Assembly: GCA_002842735.1 (NCBI GenBank)
Contig: PHEB01000009.1
Span: 27,678-91,677 of the forward strand
Direction: 5' to 3'
Length of the DNA: 64,000 bases
DNA from: Alphaproteobacteria bacterium HGW-Alphaproteobacteria-7
Lineage (GTDB): Bacteria; Pseudomonadota; Alphaproteobacteria; Sphingomonadales; Sphingomonadaceae
Part shown: positions 18,952-28,916 of the stretch, in pieces
Layout of the letters: the number at the start of each line of letters is the position of its first letter
Position numbering within the stretch: the first letter of the stretch is position 1
Translations under genes and position numbers: made by a program
Notes under the pieces: model-generated
What the model was told of the DNA's origin: nothing
Seen by the model: the letters and a program-made list of their open reading frames with translations, nothing else
The model's database searches: none

Positions 18952-19755
18952 ATGATAAACCAACTTCTCATTATCGGATGCGGCAATATGGGCGGGGCCA
19001 TGCTTGCCGGGTGGCTGGCGGCGGGGGCAGACCCTGCGCGGTTTGCGGTGCTCGACCCCGGCCTGCCCGCTGCGCCCGATGGCGTAACACTTTATCGCAG
19101 CGCCGATGATGCCGCAGCGGCGGACGCGCATGACGCGGTGATGTTGGGGTTCAAACCGCAGCAATTGGGAACGCTTGCGCCGGGATTGCAGCGACTGACC
19201 GGCAGCGGCGTTACGGTGTGTTCACTGCTCGCCGGGATGACTTTGGCGCAGCTGGCGCAGGCGTTTCCCGATGCGGGCGGCCAAGTGCGGGTGATGCCCA
19301 ATCTGGCGGCGCGGATCAACAAATCGCCGGTCATCCTGCTTGAACAGGGGTTGGATGAAGCCGCCCGCGCCGATCTGTTTTCACTGTATGATCTGCTTGG
19401 CAGTGCCGTGTGGCTGGACGATGAAGCGCAATTCGATCTCGTCACCGCGCTGGCCGGGTCGGGGCCGGGCTTTGTCTATCGCTTCATTGATGCGCTGGCG
19501 GGCGCGGCGATCGATCTGGGGCTGGATGCCGATACGGCTGCGCAGCTTGCACTCGCCACGGTTGACGGCGCAGCGACGCTTGCCGCCGCAGCCGATGTCA
19601 GCCCCGCCGCGCTGGCCGACCGGGTGGCAAGCCCCGGCGGGATGACCCGCGAAGGGATGAATGTGCTCGATAATGGTGACGCCTTGCGGCGGTTGCTGGC
19701 CGAAACCTTGCGCGCCACCCGCGACAAGGGCGCGGCGCTTTCCAAGGGTGATTAA
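18952..19755 (+). CDS. proC: Pyrroline-5-carboxylate reductase ProC
   Basis: ProC performs the last step of proline synthesis, NAD(P)H-dependent reduction of pyrroline-5-carboxylate. The start is the ATG at 18952 (MINQLLIIGCGNMGGAMLAG), which begins with the Rossmann glycine motif GCGNMGGA; the frame extends upstream only inside the YbjN gene. The signature region near the C-terminus (ALAGSGPGFVYRFIDALAGAAIDLGLD, then ADRVASPGGMTREGMNVL) is intact. The length of 267 residues is normal. proB lies 6 kb downstream in this window, but proA is not seen. Confidence 0.94.
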   Translation: MINQLLIIGCGNMGGAMLAGWLAAGADPARFAVLDPGLPAAPDGVTLYRSADDAAAADAHDAVMLGFKPQQLGTLAPGLQRLTGSGVTVCSLLAGMTLAQLAQAFPDAGGQVRVMPNLAARINKSPVILLEQGLDEAARADLFSLYDLLGSAVWLDDEAQFDLVTALAGSGPGFVYRFIDALAGAAIDLGLDADTAAQLALATVDGAATLAAAADVSPAALADRVASPGGMTREGMNVLDNGDALRRLLAETLRATRDKGAALSKGD

Positions 19756-19894
19756 CATTAACGCCCGTTAAGCTGAATGAAGTGCATAGTTTGCAATCCG
19801 GTTTCGCTTGAAAAGCGCACAGGAAAGCCCGATATTGCCGGTTATGGAGAGCGCGACGTTTCGCGCTTTGATTGCAAGGATTAGAGGTTTCGCA

Positions 19895-20638
19895 ATGGCT
19901 GACTGGAAAGACACCTCGCGCAATGCGCAGCGATTGGGCTCCGTGCCCCGCGCGGGCGGCGATGTTGCCGGCCGTGCAGGGTATGATGAGGGCCTGCGCT
20001 CATACATGCTCTCGATTTACAATTACATGTCCTCGGCGGTGTTGCTGACCGGGATCGTGGCGCTGGTGGCTGCCAGCAGCGGCTTTGCCGCCGCGATGGC
20101 GGGCACTCCGTTGATGTGGGTGGTGATGCTTGCCCCGCTTGGCTTTGTGCTGGCGATGAGCTTTGGCTTGCACAAGATGAGCCGGGCGACGCTGAACATC
20201 CTGTTCTGGTCATACGCGGCCGTGATGGGCCTGTCGCTGTCAACGATCTTCCTGGTCTTCACCGGGGAATCGATTGCCGTGACCTTCTTCGCGACGGCGG
20301 GTGCCTTTGCCGGTCTCAGCCTGTGGGGTTACACCACCAAGAAGAACCTGTCCGGCTGGGGCAGCTTCCTGATCATGGGGGTGATTGGCCTGATTATCGC
20401 CAGCGTCGTCAACCTGTTCCTGCAGTCGGGCGCAATGTCGTTCGTGATCAGCGGGCTGGGCGTGCTGATTTTTGCGGGCCTTACCGCCTATGATACGCAG
20501 CGGCTGAAAATGCAGTACGAACATCTGCGCGGCACCCAGTTCATGGGCAAGGCCGTGATCATGGGCGCGCTGACCCTGTATCTCGACTTCATCAACATGT
20601 TCATGTTCCTGCTGCAGTTCCTCGGCAACCGCGAGTAA
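19895..20638 (+). CDS. Bax inhibitor-1/YccA family membrane protein
   Basis: This is a 247-residue integral membrane protein with about seven hydrophobic helices. Family landmarks are the helix-2/3 region, YAAVMGLSLSTIFLVFTGESIAVTFFATAGAFAGLSLWGYTTKKNLSGWGSF and the C-terminal YDTQRLKMQYEHL and ALTLYLDFINMFMFLLQF. In other bacteria such proteins act as pH-sensitive calcium leak channels or partners of the FtsH protease; which applies here is unknown. The start at 19895 (MADWKDTSRNAQ) follows an AGAGG; the track-extended frame to 19808 lacks support. A strong terminator hairpin follows the gene. Confidence 0.9.
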   Translation: MADWKDTSRNAQRLGSVPRAGGDVAGRAGYDEGLRSYMLSIYNYMSSAVLLTGIVALVAASSGFAAAMAGTPLMWVVMLAPLGFVLAMSFGLHKMSRATLNILFWSYAAVMGLSLSTIFLVFTGESIAVTFFATAGAFAGLSLWGYTTKKNLSGWGSFLIMGVIGLIIASVVNLFLQSGAMSFVISGLGVLIFAGLTAYDTQRLKMQYEHLRGTQFMGKAVIMGALTLYLDFINMFMFLLQFLGNRE

Positions 20639-20683
20639 CCGCCAGCCTTGGGCTATAAGCCCGGCACGAATGCTGAATATCCG

Positions 20684-20723
20684 ATGCCCGGAACCTTTCG
20701 TCAGGTTCCGGGCATTTGCTTTG
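20684..20723 (+). terminator. Rho-independent-type terminator after the BI-1 gene
   Basis: The arms ATGCCCGGAACCT (20684-20696) and AGGTTCCGGGCAT (20703-20715) form a perfect 13-base stem with a 6-base loop, followed by TTGCTTTG. The hairpin lies 46 bases past the stop of the Bax-inhibitor gene. The trailing T tract is short and interrupted. Confidence 0.75.
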
Positions 20724-20832
20724 TTGCGTGACGCCGCTATCTCGCGCACTTCAGCTTTGAGCAAGCTGGCGGGCGCGATATAGGCTCGTCAAAGCGGCTG
20801 CACCGCTGACAACAAGAGAGGTTGATTGATCC

Positions 20833-21780
20833 ATGAGCGCGGCCACCCACAAGCCTTCGTCAACGTTCCAAAGGCCCAGCGCCGCGCCGCGCGCGCCATT
20901 CGGGTTGAAGATCACCACGGTTGCGGTCGGCAGCGCCTTGCTGGCAGCCTGCGCCACGCCCGCTCCTCCTCCCCCTCCGCCGCCGCCGCCCCCCCCGCCT
21001 CAGGCCGTGGTTGAGGCCGCGCCCTACCGCCCGCTGCCGCCGGGCGGCGCGCATTACCTGATGGAGATTCCGACCCGCGGGCCTGATGGGCGGCGCGTCA
21101 CCGTCAATAGCGACCTTTCTGACGACCAGATGGTGTGGAACTTCCGTTCGGCCTGGAACGTCGCGGCGCTCAATTGCCTTGCGCCCGAATATGCCCCGAT
21201 TCTGGATGGCTATCGCGCTTTTCTGAACGGCAATGTCCGGCCATTGAAGGCGGTGAATGACCGGATCGAAAAGACCTATACCAGCCGTTTCCGGGTGCGC
21301 CGTGATGCGGTGGTGGCGCGCGATGGCTATACCACGCAGGTCTATAATTTCTTTGCGCTGCCGCCCGCGCGCGCCGGGTTCTGCCGCGCCGCGCTTGATG
21401 TTGCCAACCGTATGCTGGCCGCGCCGCGAACCGATCCGCTCAGCTTTGCCCGCGCCAATTTTGATGTGCTGTTGATGCCGTTTGACCAGTTCTTCAACGA
21501 ATACGAAGCCTATCAGCAGGCCTCGGCGCAGTGGGACGCCAAGTGGGGCGCGCAGTATGGCCCGTCGCAGCCCGGCTGGGTAGTGGTGCAACAGGCCCGC
21601 GCCAGCGGTGCCGCCGTGCCCAGCTTTACCAGTCTGGTCAGCCAGACGGCGGAGGCGCAGACTGTGATTGACCCGGCAACCGGCGTCGCGGTGCCGGTGA
21701 TCCCGGTTACAGAAGGGTTCGTGTCGCAGCCGGTGGTGGAACCGATCACAGCCCCGCCCGGAAGCCAATCCGGCGAGTAG
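20833..21780 (+). CDS. Proline-rich lipoprotein of unknown function
   Basis: I do not recognise a function. The 315-residue protein has a hydrophobic segment ending in the lipobox LLAAC (cysteine near residue 40), so it is probably an outer-membrane or periplasmic lipoprotein. A run of more than ten prolines follows at once. The body is a mixed alpha/beta domain with segments such as [28 protein letters not shown] and [34 protein letters not shown]. The unusually long region (about 30 residues) before the hydrophobic core may mean the true start is internal, but no better ATG is seen close to it. It appears monocistronic. Confidence 0.75.
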   Translation: MSAATHKPSSTFQRPSAAPRAPFGLKITTVAVGSALLAACATPAPPPPPPPPPPPPQAVVEAAPYRPLPPGGAHYLMEIPTRGPDGRRVTVNSDLSDDQMVWNFRSAWNVAALNCLAPEYAPILDGYRAFLNGNVRPLKAVNDRIEKTYTSRFRVRRDAVVARDGYTTQVYNFFALPPARAGFCRAALDVANRMLAAPRTDPLSFARANFDVLLMPFDQFFNEYEAYQQASAQWDAKWGAQYGPSQPGWVVVQQARASGAAVPSFTSLVSQTAEAQTVIDPATGVAVPVIPVTEGFVSQPVVEPITAPPGSQSGE

Positions 21781-21850
21781 TTGTGCCCTGCCAGCAGCGG
21801 TAAAATCTTGCGTTGCATGGGTGCGAGCTTCGGGTTAATGCGCGCGCCTG

Positions 21851-21872
21851 CCTGATCGGGGTGCCCGTCAGG
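21851..21872 (+). terminator. Possible hairpin terminator between the lipoprotein gene and tRNA-Ala
   Basis: CCTGA-T-CGGG, loop GTG, CCCG-TCAGG gives a nine-pair stem with a one-base bulge. No T tract follows, so it may be a Rho-dependent end or only part of the tRNA leader. Confidence 0.35.
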
Positions 21873-21884
21873 CCAACCTGGAAC

Positions 21885-21960
<76 letters not shown>

Positions 21961-21963
21961 GGT

Positions 21964-22010
21964 GTTTTTGTTTTCGCCCTCAGACGCTGGGGGCGGGCGA
22001 AAACAAAAAC
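21964..22010. terminator. Perfect 16-base inverted repeat directly after tRNA-Ala
   Basis: GTTTTTGTTTTCGCCC (21964-21979) and its exact reverse complement GGGCGAAAACAAAAAC (21995-22010) flank a 15-base loop. The hairpin starts three bases after the tRNA CCA end, so it is probably the tRNA transcript terminator. It has no free U tract; its AT-rich base of the stem is unusual in this genome. Confidence 0.65.
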
Positions 22011-22044
22011 CACGATATTGCGCTCGCGGAGGCGAGCGCCTAAC

Positions 22045-22226
22045 GCGACAACGCGCCAAGGTAACGGGAATGCGGTTTGATTCCGCAGCTGTCCCTGCAA
22101 CTGTAAGCGGTGAGTATGCGGTGTGCGTTCCTCTAGCGGGAGCAGCCACTGGAGCGGCAACGTTCTGGGAAGGTGAGCACCGGATATGTTGATCCGTGAG
22201 CCAGGAGACCGACCGGGGCGTGTCGC
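22045..22226 (+). promoter_or_regulatory. Cobalamin (B12) riboswitch in front of btuB
   Basis: Conserved riboswitch blocks are present in order: AAGGTAACGGGAATGCGG near 22058, ATTCCGCAGCTGTCCCTGCAAC, TGTAAGCGGTGAG, GCCACTGG near 22145, CTGGGAAGG, and GAGCCAGGAGACC near 22198-22210. The outer stem can form between GCGACA(A)CGC at 22045-22054 and GCGTGTCGC at 22218-22226. The class is known to repress B12 uptake or synthesis genes when adenosylcobalamin is bound. The btuB-like gene starts 120 bases downstream, which leaves room for an expression platform; I could not identify a clear terminator there. Confidence 0.93.
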
Positions 22227-22346
22227 TCTTTGCTTGGCTCAGGGATTGGTCAGGCGCGGAAAAACACTTCTGTTGTGAGCGACATCACCGGGCTGTGGGG
22301 AATGAAACCCTCGCGGTCTTCATGTTGCTGATGACGGGAGAAATCC

Positions 22347-24293
22347 GTGAAGAATTTACTATTGTTGAGCGGCGTTGCGAGTGCAGCGCTGGTTTTTAGC
22401 GCGCCACTGGCGGCACAGGCTGGCCGCGACGGCGAACCTGATTACGATCAGATTGTCATTGCTGATACCAAGCGCACCGATATCATCGTCAGCGCCACGC
22501 GTTCCGGCGATATCCTGCTGCCCGAAAACTACACGGGATCGGTAACGGTGCTGGACGCTGACACGCTCGAAAACCGCCAGACCCGCGACATCGCCGATGT
22601 GCTGCGCGATGTTCCCGGCGTTGCGGTGGCAGGCATCGCAGGCCAGACCCAGATCCGCCTGCGCGGTTCGGAAGCCAATCATGTGCTGGTGCTGGTCGAC
22701 GGGATCGAAGTGTCCGATCCCTTCGCAGGCGAGTTCGACATCGGCACACTGCAAGCCGAGGTCGGCGCGCGGGTTGAGGTGCTGCGCGGGCCGCAATCGG
22801 CGCTCTACGGGTCGGACGCGATTGGCGGGGTGGTTGCTTATGAAAGCGCCAGCGGTCGCGCTGTGCCGGGATTGGCCGCGCGGGTCGAAGGCGGCACGCA
22901 GGCCACCGTCAACGGCGCGCTGCGTTACGGCGCGTTTGGCGATAGCTGGGACGCGGCGCTGTCTGCCACGGTCGTCAGCACCGATGGCCAGCCCAACGCG
23001 CGCGGCGGCACCCGCGATATCGGGCGCGATAGCTACACCGTCTCGGGCAAGGGCAGCGTGGACGTGACGGGCACCGTCGCCCTGCGCGCCGCCGCCCGCT
23101 TCATCCGCACCGAGGGCGAGTTCAACGACAGCGATTTCGACTTCACCAGTCCCACTTTCGGCCTCACCATCGACAGCCCCGGCACCGGTTATGTCAACGA
23201 AGCGGTCTATGCCCTTGTCGGCGCGCGGGCCGAGGCGCTGGAGGGGCGCTGGACGCATGATCTGTCCGCCCAGCGGGCCGAAATCGACCGCAAGACCTTT
23301 GGCCCGTTCGGCCTGACATCGGGGAGCGAGGGCGACCGGATCAAGGCGTCCTACGTCACCGCACTGCGACTGGATACGGCGCACAACCTCACCTTCGCCG
23401 CCGATTGGGAGCGTGAACGGTTCCGCAATGCCGATCCATCGGGGTTTGCCTTTGCCGGGCGGCGTGCGATCGAAACGGTCGGGCTGGTCGGCGAATATCG
23501 CTATGCGGGCGCGGCGATCGACCTGACGGCGGCTGTGCGCCACGATCTCAATGACAAGTTCCGCGATGCCACCACCTTCCGGGTGGGCGCGGGATACCGC
23601 CTTACCGATACCACCCGGCTGCGCGCGGCGGCGGGATCAGGCGTCAAGAACCCCGGCTTTTTCGAACTCTACGGCTTCGTCGACGGTCGCTTCATCGGCA
23701 ATGATGCGCTGCGGCCCGAAAAATCGACCGGGTGGGAAGTGGGCGTGGATCAGGACGTGGGCGACAGCGCGCGCCTATCGGTCACATATTTCGACAGCGA
23801 GTTGGACGGCGAGATTTTCACCACCTTCCCGGCCCCCACCTTCATCGCCACTCCGGCGAACCGTCTGACGGAAAGCAAGCAGCGCGGGGTTGAAGTGTCG
23901 TTGGCCGCCAGATTGTCCGAGCAATGGAGCTTCGATGCGGCATATTCCTACCTTGATGCCAAGGAAAACGGGGTCGAGGAAGTGCGCCGCCCCGACCATA
24001 TCGCCAGCGCGGCGCTGACATGGAGCGCGCCCGGCGATGCGGCGTCGGCAACGCTGGTGGTGCGGCACAATGGCGCGACGCCCGATGTGGCCTTTACCGA
24101 TCCCAGCTTTGTGCCGGTGCGTGTGCGGCTGGATGATTACACGCTGGTCAACCTTAATGCGCGGGTGCGGCTGGCCGAGGGGATCAGCGGCTTTGCCCGC
24201 GTCGAAAACCTGTTTGATGAGGATTACGAACAGGTGTTCAGCTTTGTGTCGCCGGGGCGCAGCGCGGTGGTTGGTGTTGAGGCGCGGTTCTAA
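22347..24293 (+). CDS. btuB: TonB-dependent vitamin B12 receptor, BtuB type (GTG start)
   Basis: This is an outer-membrane active transporter for cobalamin, powered by TonB. The 648-residue protein starts with GTG at 22347 after GGGAG, has a signal peptide ending near LAAQA (residue 25), and a TonB-box-like TDIIVSATR near 44-52. The plug domain follows (RDIADVLRDVPGVAV, then IRLRGSEANHVLVLVDGIEV and EVLRGPQSALYGSDAIGG). The rest is a beta barrel that ends in phenylalanine, as outer-membrane barrels do. Substrate specificity is inferred from the cobalamin riboswitch directly upstream. No btuCDF genes are in the window. Confidence 0.9.
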   Translation: MKNLLLLSGVASAALVFSAPLAAQAGRDGEPDYDQIVIADTKRTDIIVSATRSGDILLPENYTGSVTVLDADTLENRQTRDIADVLRDVPGVAVAGIAGQTQIRLRGSEANHVLVLVDGIEVSDPFAGEFDIGTLQAEVGARVEVLRGPQSALYGSDAIGGVVAYESASGRAVPGLAARVEGGTQATVNGALRYGAFGDSWDAALSATVVSTDGQPNARGGTRDIGRDSYTVSGKGSVDVTGTVALRAAARFIRTEGEFNDSDFDFTSPTFGLTIDSPGTGYVNEAVYALVGARAEALEGRWTHDLSAQRAEIDRKTFGPFGLTSGSEGDRIKASYVTALRLDTAHNLTFAADWERERFRNADPSGFAFAGRRAIETVGLVGEYRYAGAAIDLTAAVRHDLNDKFRDATTFRVGAGYRLTDTTRLRAAAGSGVKNPGFFELYGFVDGRFIGNDALRPEKSTGWEVGVDQDVGDSARLSVTYFDSELDGEIFTTFPAPTFIATPANRLTESKQRGVEVSLAARLSEQWSFDAAYSYLDAKENGVEEVRRPDHIASAALTWSAPGDAASATLVVRHNGATPDVAFTDPSFVPVRVRLDDYTLVNLNARVRLAEGISGFARVENLFDEDYEQVFSFVSPGRSAVVGVEARF

Positions 24294-24302
24294 ATCCAAG
24301 TG

Positions 24303-24370
24303 TGCGCTCCCGCGCAGGCGGGAGCCTTGTTCGTCAATGCACGAGTTCCCCGCCTGCGCGGGGACTCACC
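24303..24370. repeat. Paired-palindrome (BIME-like) element, copy 1 (btuB-obgE gap)
   Basis: A palindrome CTCCCGCGCAGGCGGGAG (24307-24324) is followed after 23 bases by CCCCGCCTGCGCGGGG (24348-24363). Each half is a hairpin and the two are reverse complements at the core. Copies 2 and 3 of the same arrangement lie near 39.4 and 44.1 kb, all between genes. Confidence 0.88.
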
Positions 24371-24416
24371 CCCTGCCTTTTTCTACCCCCTCGCAATTGC
24401 AGCAAGAAATGCGTAG

Positions 24417-25496
<1,080 letters not shown>

Positions 25497-25527
25497 CAAT
25501 CGAACACCAGATACCTTAGAGGAAGCC

Positions 25528-26661
25528 ATGAAAATCGAGTCGCTGCTCGACTTCCGCGAAATAGACAAATGCCCCCGGCTGGTGATCAAGCTGGGATCGG
25601 CGCTGTTGGTGCATGGCGACGGCGAATTGCGGTATGAATGGCTGCGCAGCGTCGCCGCAGAAGTGGCTGGCGCACGTGCACGCGGGCAGGAAATCATCGT
25701 TGTGTGTTCCGGCGCGGTGGCGGTGGGCGCGGCCAAGCTGGGGCTGCCGGGCGGGGGGCGTGAAACACTTGCCCATGCACAGGCGGCGGCGTCTGTCGGG
25801 CAGGTGGTGCTGATCGCCACCTGGGCGCAGTTGCTGGCTGAACATGGGTTGATGGCCGGGCAGATGCTGCTGACGCTTGACGACCTGGAGGGGCGGCGGC
25901 GTTACCTCAACGCTTCGGAAACCTTGCGCCAATTGCTGGACAGCGGGGCGGTGCCGATCATCAACGAAAACGATTCCATCGCCACCTCCGAAATCCGGTT
26001 TGGCGATAATGATCGGCTGGCCGCGCGCGTGGCGCAGGCGGCGTCCGCTGATGGCATCCTGCTGTTGACCGATGTCGATGGGCTGTATGATCGTGACCCC
26101 GCCCACCCCGAGGCCGAAATCCTGCCCGAAGTGCGCGGCGTGACCGATAAAATCCACGAGATGGCGAGCGGCAAATCATCATCGGGCAAGGGTTCGGGCG
26201 GGATGACGTCCAAACTGCTCGCCGCGCAAATTGCCGAGCGTGCCGGGATTGCGCTGGCGATCATCAAGGGCGTGGACGAAATGCCGATTGCCTGCGCGAT
26301 GGCGAGCGGCCTTGGCACCGTGTTCCTGCCGACGCGCGATGACAATGCATGGAAAAGCTGGATCGGCGGGCGGCTGCGCTTCAACGGCGGGATCCGGGTG
26401 GACGCGGGCTGCGTCGCGGCGCTGGGCCGCGGCAAGAGCATCCTCGCCGCCGGAATCACCGAAGTTTACGGCAATTTCGAACGCGGCGATGTGATCAGGG
26501 TAGAAGATCAGGATGGCAGGCTGATTGCCAAGGGTATGGTCGAATATGACTGGGACGAATGTGACGCGATCAAGGGCCTCCGCCGTGAGGAATTGGTTGA
26601 ACAACTGGGCTATCTGCCGCGCTCCTGCGTGATCCACCGCGATCATATGGTGTTGATTTGA
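25528..26661 (+). CDS. proB: Glutamate 5-kinase ProB with PUA domain
   Basis: ProB phosphorylates glutamate as the first step of proline synthesis and is normally feedback-inhibited by proline. The ATG at 25528, preceded by AGAGG, gives 377 residues beginning MKIESLLDFREIDKCPRLVI. The amino acid kinase domain has IKLGSALL, VCSGAVAVGAAKLGLP, INENDSIATSEIRFGDND and LLLTDVDGLYDRDP. The C-terminal PUA domain begins after residue 280 (VDAGCVAALGRGKSILAAGI). The longer open frame back to 25207 lies in obgE and is not used. The N-terminal extension of about 17 residues before the kinase core is typical of alphaproteobacterial forms. Confidence 0.95.
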   Translation: MKIESLLDFREIDKCPRLVIKLGSALLVHGDGELRYEWLRSVAAEVAGARARGQEIIVVCSGAVAVGAAKLGLPGGGRETLAHAQAAASVGQVVLIATWAQLLAEHGLMAGQMLLTLDDLEGRRRYLNASETLRQLLDSGAVPIINENDSIATSEIRFGDNDRLAARVAQAASADGILLLTDVDGLYDRDPAHPEAEILPEVRGVTDKIHEMASGKSSSGKGSGGMTSKLLAAQIAERAGIALAIIKGVDEMPIACAMASGLGTVFLPTRDDNAWKSWIGGRLRFNGGIRVDAGCVAALGRGKSILAAGITEVYGNFERGDVIRVEDQDGRLIAKGMVEYDWDECDAIKGLRREELVEQLGYLPRSCVIHRDHMVLI

Positions 26662-26671
26662 GCGTGCTGGC

Positions 26672-27586
26672 ATGAGTGTGCTGGCAATCACGGGCGCAAC
26701 CGGGTTTGTCGGCAGCGCGGTGATGGAAGCGGCGCTGGCGGCAGGGCATCAGGTACGCGCGCTCGCCCGCCGGGCGCAGCCGGAACGCGCCGGGGTGGAA
26801 TGGGTGCCGGGCGATCTGGCTGATCGGGCCGCGCTTGCCGCGCTGGCCCAAGGCGCGGATGCGGTGATCCACGTTGCGGGCCTTACCAACACCCCCGATC
26901 CGGCGGAGTTCGAGACGGCGAATGTCACCGGCACCGCCAATGTCATTGCCGCCGCGAAGGAGGCTGGCACCCGGCGCATGGTGTTCGTTTCGTCACTGGC
27001 ATCGCGGATGCCTGCGCTGTCAGCCTATGGCGCGTCCAAGGCGCGGGCCGAAACTTTGGTGGAGGCGAGTGGGTCAGACTGGACAATCGTGCGCCCGCCT
27101 GCGGTCTATGGCCCGCGTGACCGCGAAATACTCGATCTGTTTCGCGCGGCGAAATGGGGCGTGGTGCCGCTGCCGCCGGGCGGCGCGACCTCGATCATCC
27201 ATGCCGATGATCTCGCGGATTTGCTGTTGGTGCTATCGGGTAACGCCGCGCCTTCGCGCAAGCAAATCTACGAACCCGATGATGGGCGCGAAGGCGGGTG
27301 GAGCCACAAGGAACTGGCGCAGGCGATCGGCCATGCGGTGGGAAAGCGCAGCGTGTTCGCCCCCCACCTGCCGCGCGTGGTGCTGGAATCGGCTGCGGCT
27401 GCCGACCGCCTGCTGCGCGGTGATCGGGCCAAGCTGACGCCCGACCGGGTGGGCTATATGTGCCACCCCAACTGGGTCGCGCGGTTTGATCGGGCGGTGC
27501 CGCCGGGCATCTGGCAGCCGCGCATTGCCGGTGAAGAGGGGCTGAAGGCGACCGCGCAGTGGTACGCCCGCGAAGGCTGGCTCTGA
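26672..27586 (+). CDS. Extended SDR / NAD-dependent epimerase-dehydratase family protein
   Basis: The 304-residue protein starts with the Rossmann glycine motif ITGATGFVGSAV and has the SDR catalytic tyrosine and lysine in YGASK near residue 114 (SAYGASKARAETLV), plus a likely upstream serine in VFVSSLASR. The VRPPAVYGPRD segment is typical of extended SDRs. The substrate cannot be told from the sequence. It begins 10 bases after the proB stop, so it is probably co-transcribed with obgE and proB. Family members next to proB are sometimes described as NADH-ubiquinone oxidoreductase-like or sugar epimerases; I leave it general. Confidence 0.85.
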   Translation: MSVLAITGATGFVGSAVMEAALAAGHQVRALARRAQPERAGVEWVPGDLADRAALAALAQGADAVIHVAGLTNTPDPAEFETANVTGTANVIAAAKEAGTRRMVFVSSLASRMPALSAYGASKARAETLVEASGSDWTIVRPPAVYGPRDREILDLFRAAKWGVVPLPPGGATSIIHADDLADLLLVLSGNAAPSRKQIYEPDDGREGGWSHKELAQAIGHAVGKRSVFAPHLPRVVLESAAAADRLLRGDRAKLTPDRVGYMCHPNWVARFDRAVPPGIWQPRIAGEEGLKATAQWYAREGWL

Positions 27587-27690
27587 ATAAAAACTCGACA
27601 TAGCTATCGGAAGTCTTATCGCTGGGGGCGGGGTTGCAAATAGCGGCAAAAACAATTGCCATTGTTCGCATTTGTAAAATGGGGGAAATC

Positions 27691-28086
27691 ATGAAGAAAT
27701 TTGCATTTATAGCCGTGCTTGGTGCTTTGGCGGCCTGCACACCGGAAGCTGAAACTCCGACCGAGTCGGCAGTCGAAGAAACCGCAGCGGTCATGACTGC
27801 TGCTGATGGCGGCACGCCATATGGCACTTTCCGCATCACCGAATCAGACGGCAAAGTCTCCATGGAAGATATTCGCGAGGACGGCACCTGGACCAGCACC
27901 GCTGCCGATGGTGCGGTAACAACCGGAACCTGGGAACAGAAAAGTGCAAACCTGTATTGCACCACCAAGGATGAAGAAGGTGCCAAACAGGTTTGCCATG
28001 AAGAAACCATCGATGAAAACGGGGTCTGGACCTCGAATAACCCGGATGACGGCACGGTTGTGACGGTCGAGCGGGTCGAGGGCTGA
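27691..28086 (+). CDS. Small acidic lipoprotein of unknown function
   Basis: The ATG at 27691 follows GGGGGAA and gives a 131-residue product with a short signal peptide MKKFAFIAVLGALAAC, whose lipobox is LAAC. The mature part is strongly acidic (PEAETPTESAVEETAAV) and contains a domain with two cysteines (LYCTTKDEEGAKQVCHEE) that could form a disulfide. I do not recognise the family. Base composition here, and in the 100 bases upstream, is clearly less GC-rich than in the neighbours, which could mean recent acquisition or relaxed codon use. A bidirectional hairpin terminator follows. Confidence 0.75.
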   Translation: MKKFAFIAVLGALAACTPEAETPTESAVEETAAVMTAADGGTPYGTFRITESDGKVSMEDIREDGTWTSTAADGAVTTGTWEQKSANLYCTTKDEEGAKQVCHEETIDENGVWTSNNPDDGTVVTVERVEG

Positions 28087-28098
28087 ATTTTACTGATC

Positions 28099-28131
28099 GG
28101 CGGGAAGGCGATGTCTGGTCGCTTTTCCGCC
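28099..28131. terminator. Bidirectional hairpin between convergent genes
   Basis: GGCGGGAAGGCGA (28099-28111) pairs with TCGCTTTTCCGCC (28119-28131), with two G-U pairs in the + transcript and a 7-base loop. It sits between the + strand lipoprotein and the - strand cysH, whose stops face each other, so it can end both transcripts. Confidence 0.6.
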
Positions 28132-28139
28132 GCATCACT

Positions 28140-28916
28140 TCACAAAAACGGTTCCTCGCCCGGCCTGTGGATGCCGCATTCGGTCTTGTCCCAGCCTTTC
28201 CACCGGCCTGATCGCGGGTCTTCGCCCGGCGCGACCTGGGTGGTGCAGGGCGAACAGCCGATTGACGGATAGCCAGCCGCGATCAACGGGTGGCGCGGCA
28301 GGTCATGCTGAATAAAGTAGCCTTCGATCTGGCCCGCATCCCAATCGATCAGCGGATTGATTTTGAGCCGCCCAGCTGCGTCCGAGGTATCCACTTCAAA
28401 GCGCGGCAGATTGGCGCGGGTGGCAGCCTGAAACGCCTTCCTGCCGGTGAAACTGGCATCGTAGTTCGCGAGCGCTTTTTCCAGCGGGCGCACCTTGCGG
28501 ATTTCGCAGCAGCCATCGGGATCATAAGACCAGCGCAGCCCGGTTTCATCCCGTGCCGCCAGATCAGCCGGATCGGGCGTCAGCACCACAAGGTTCAGCC
28601 CCAGCAGCTGCACAAGGCGATCACGATAGGCCAGCGTCTCGGCAAAATGCTTGCCCGTGTCGAGGAACAGCACCGGCACTGACGGATCAACGCTGGCGAT
28701 CAGGTGCAGCAGCACCGCGCTTTCCGCGCCGAAGCTGGATACAATCGCCAGATCGCCCGCCAGATTATCGCGGATGACGCTTTCGAGCATATCCCGCGTC
28801 GTGCTGCCCCGGAACATCCGGTTCAATCGCAAGGCATCATGATCGGTAAAGCGCGGCGCGAGGTTCAACGTGTCGCGGGTGCGCGCGGCGGTGGGCAGCG
28901 ACAAGTCAGGCTTCAT
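28140..28916 (-). CDS. cysH: Adenylyl-sulfate / phosphoadenylyl-sulfate reductase CysH
   Basis: CysH reduces activated sulfate to sulfite in assimilatory sulfur metabolism. I used the ATG at 28916, which gives 258 residues (MKPDLSLP...); the frame is open farther into the DUF934 gene but without support. The nucleotide site SSFGAES lies at 60-66. A cysteine pair (CC, 136-137) and CSPC (221-224) are the four ligands of a [4Fe-4S] cluster. The redox motif ECGIH is at 246-250. The cluster ligands point to APS as the substrate (known for plant and most non-enteric bacterial forms). It overlaps DUF934 by 11 bases and is last in the operon. Confidence 0.93.
   Translation of the reverse strand: MKPDLSLPTAARTRDTLNLAPRFTDHDALRLNRMFRGSTTRDMLESVIRDNLAGDLAIVSSFGAESAVLLHLIASVDPSVPVLFLDTGKHFAETLAYRDRLVQLLGLNLVVLTPDPADLAARDETGLRWSYDPDGCCEIRKVRPLEKALANYDASFTGRKAFQAATRANLPRFEVDTSDAAGRLKINPLIDWDAGQIEGYFIQHDLPRHPLIAAGYPSIGCSPCTTQVAPGEDPRSGRWKGWDKTECGIHRPGEEPFL

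Noticed and set aside
19750..19775. TTAA motifs after proC as a CtrA binding site
   Set aside because: The best pair is TTAA-N6-TTAA rather than the required seven-base spacing. The 14-base palindrome TTAACG-CC-CGTTAA is real but has no further support.
20950..21005. Poly-proline tract of the lipoprotein as a frameshift or sequencing error
   Set aside because: The reading frame continues with normal composition on both sides, and proline runs after a lipobox are common.
27656..27680. TTGCCA/TAAAAT promoter for the small lipoprotein
   Set aside because: The spacer is only 13 bases, too short for a normal sigma-70 type promoter.
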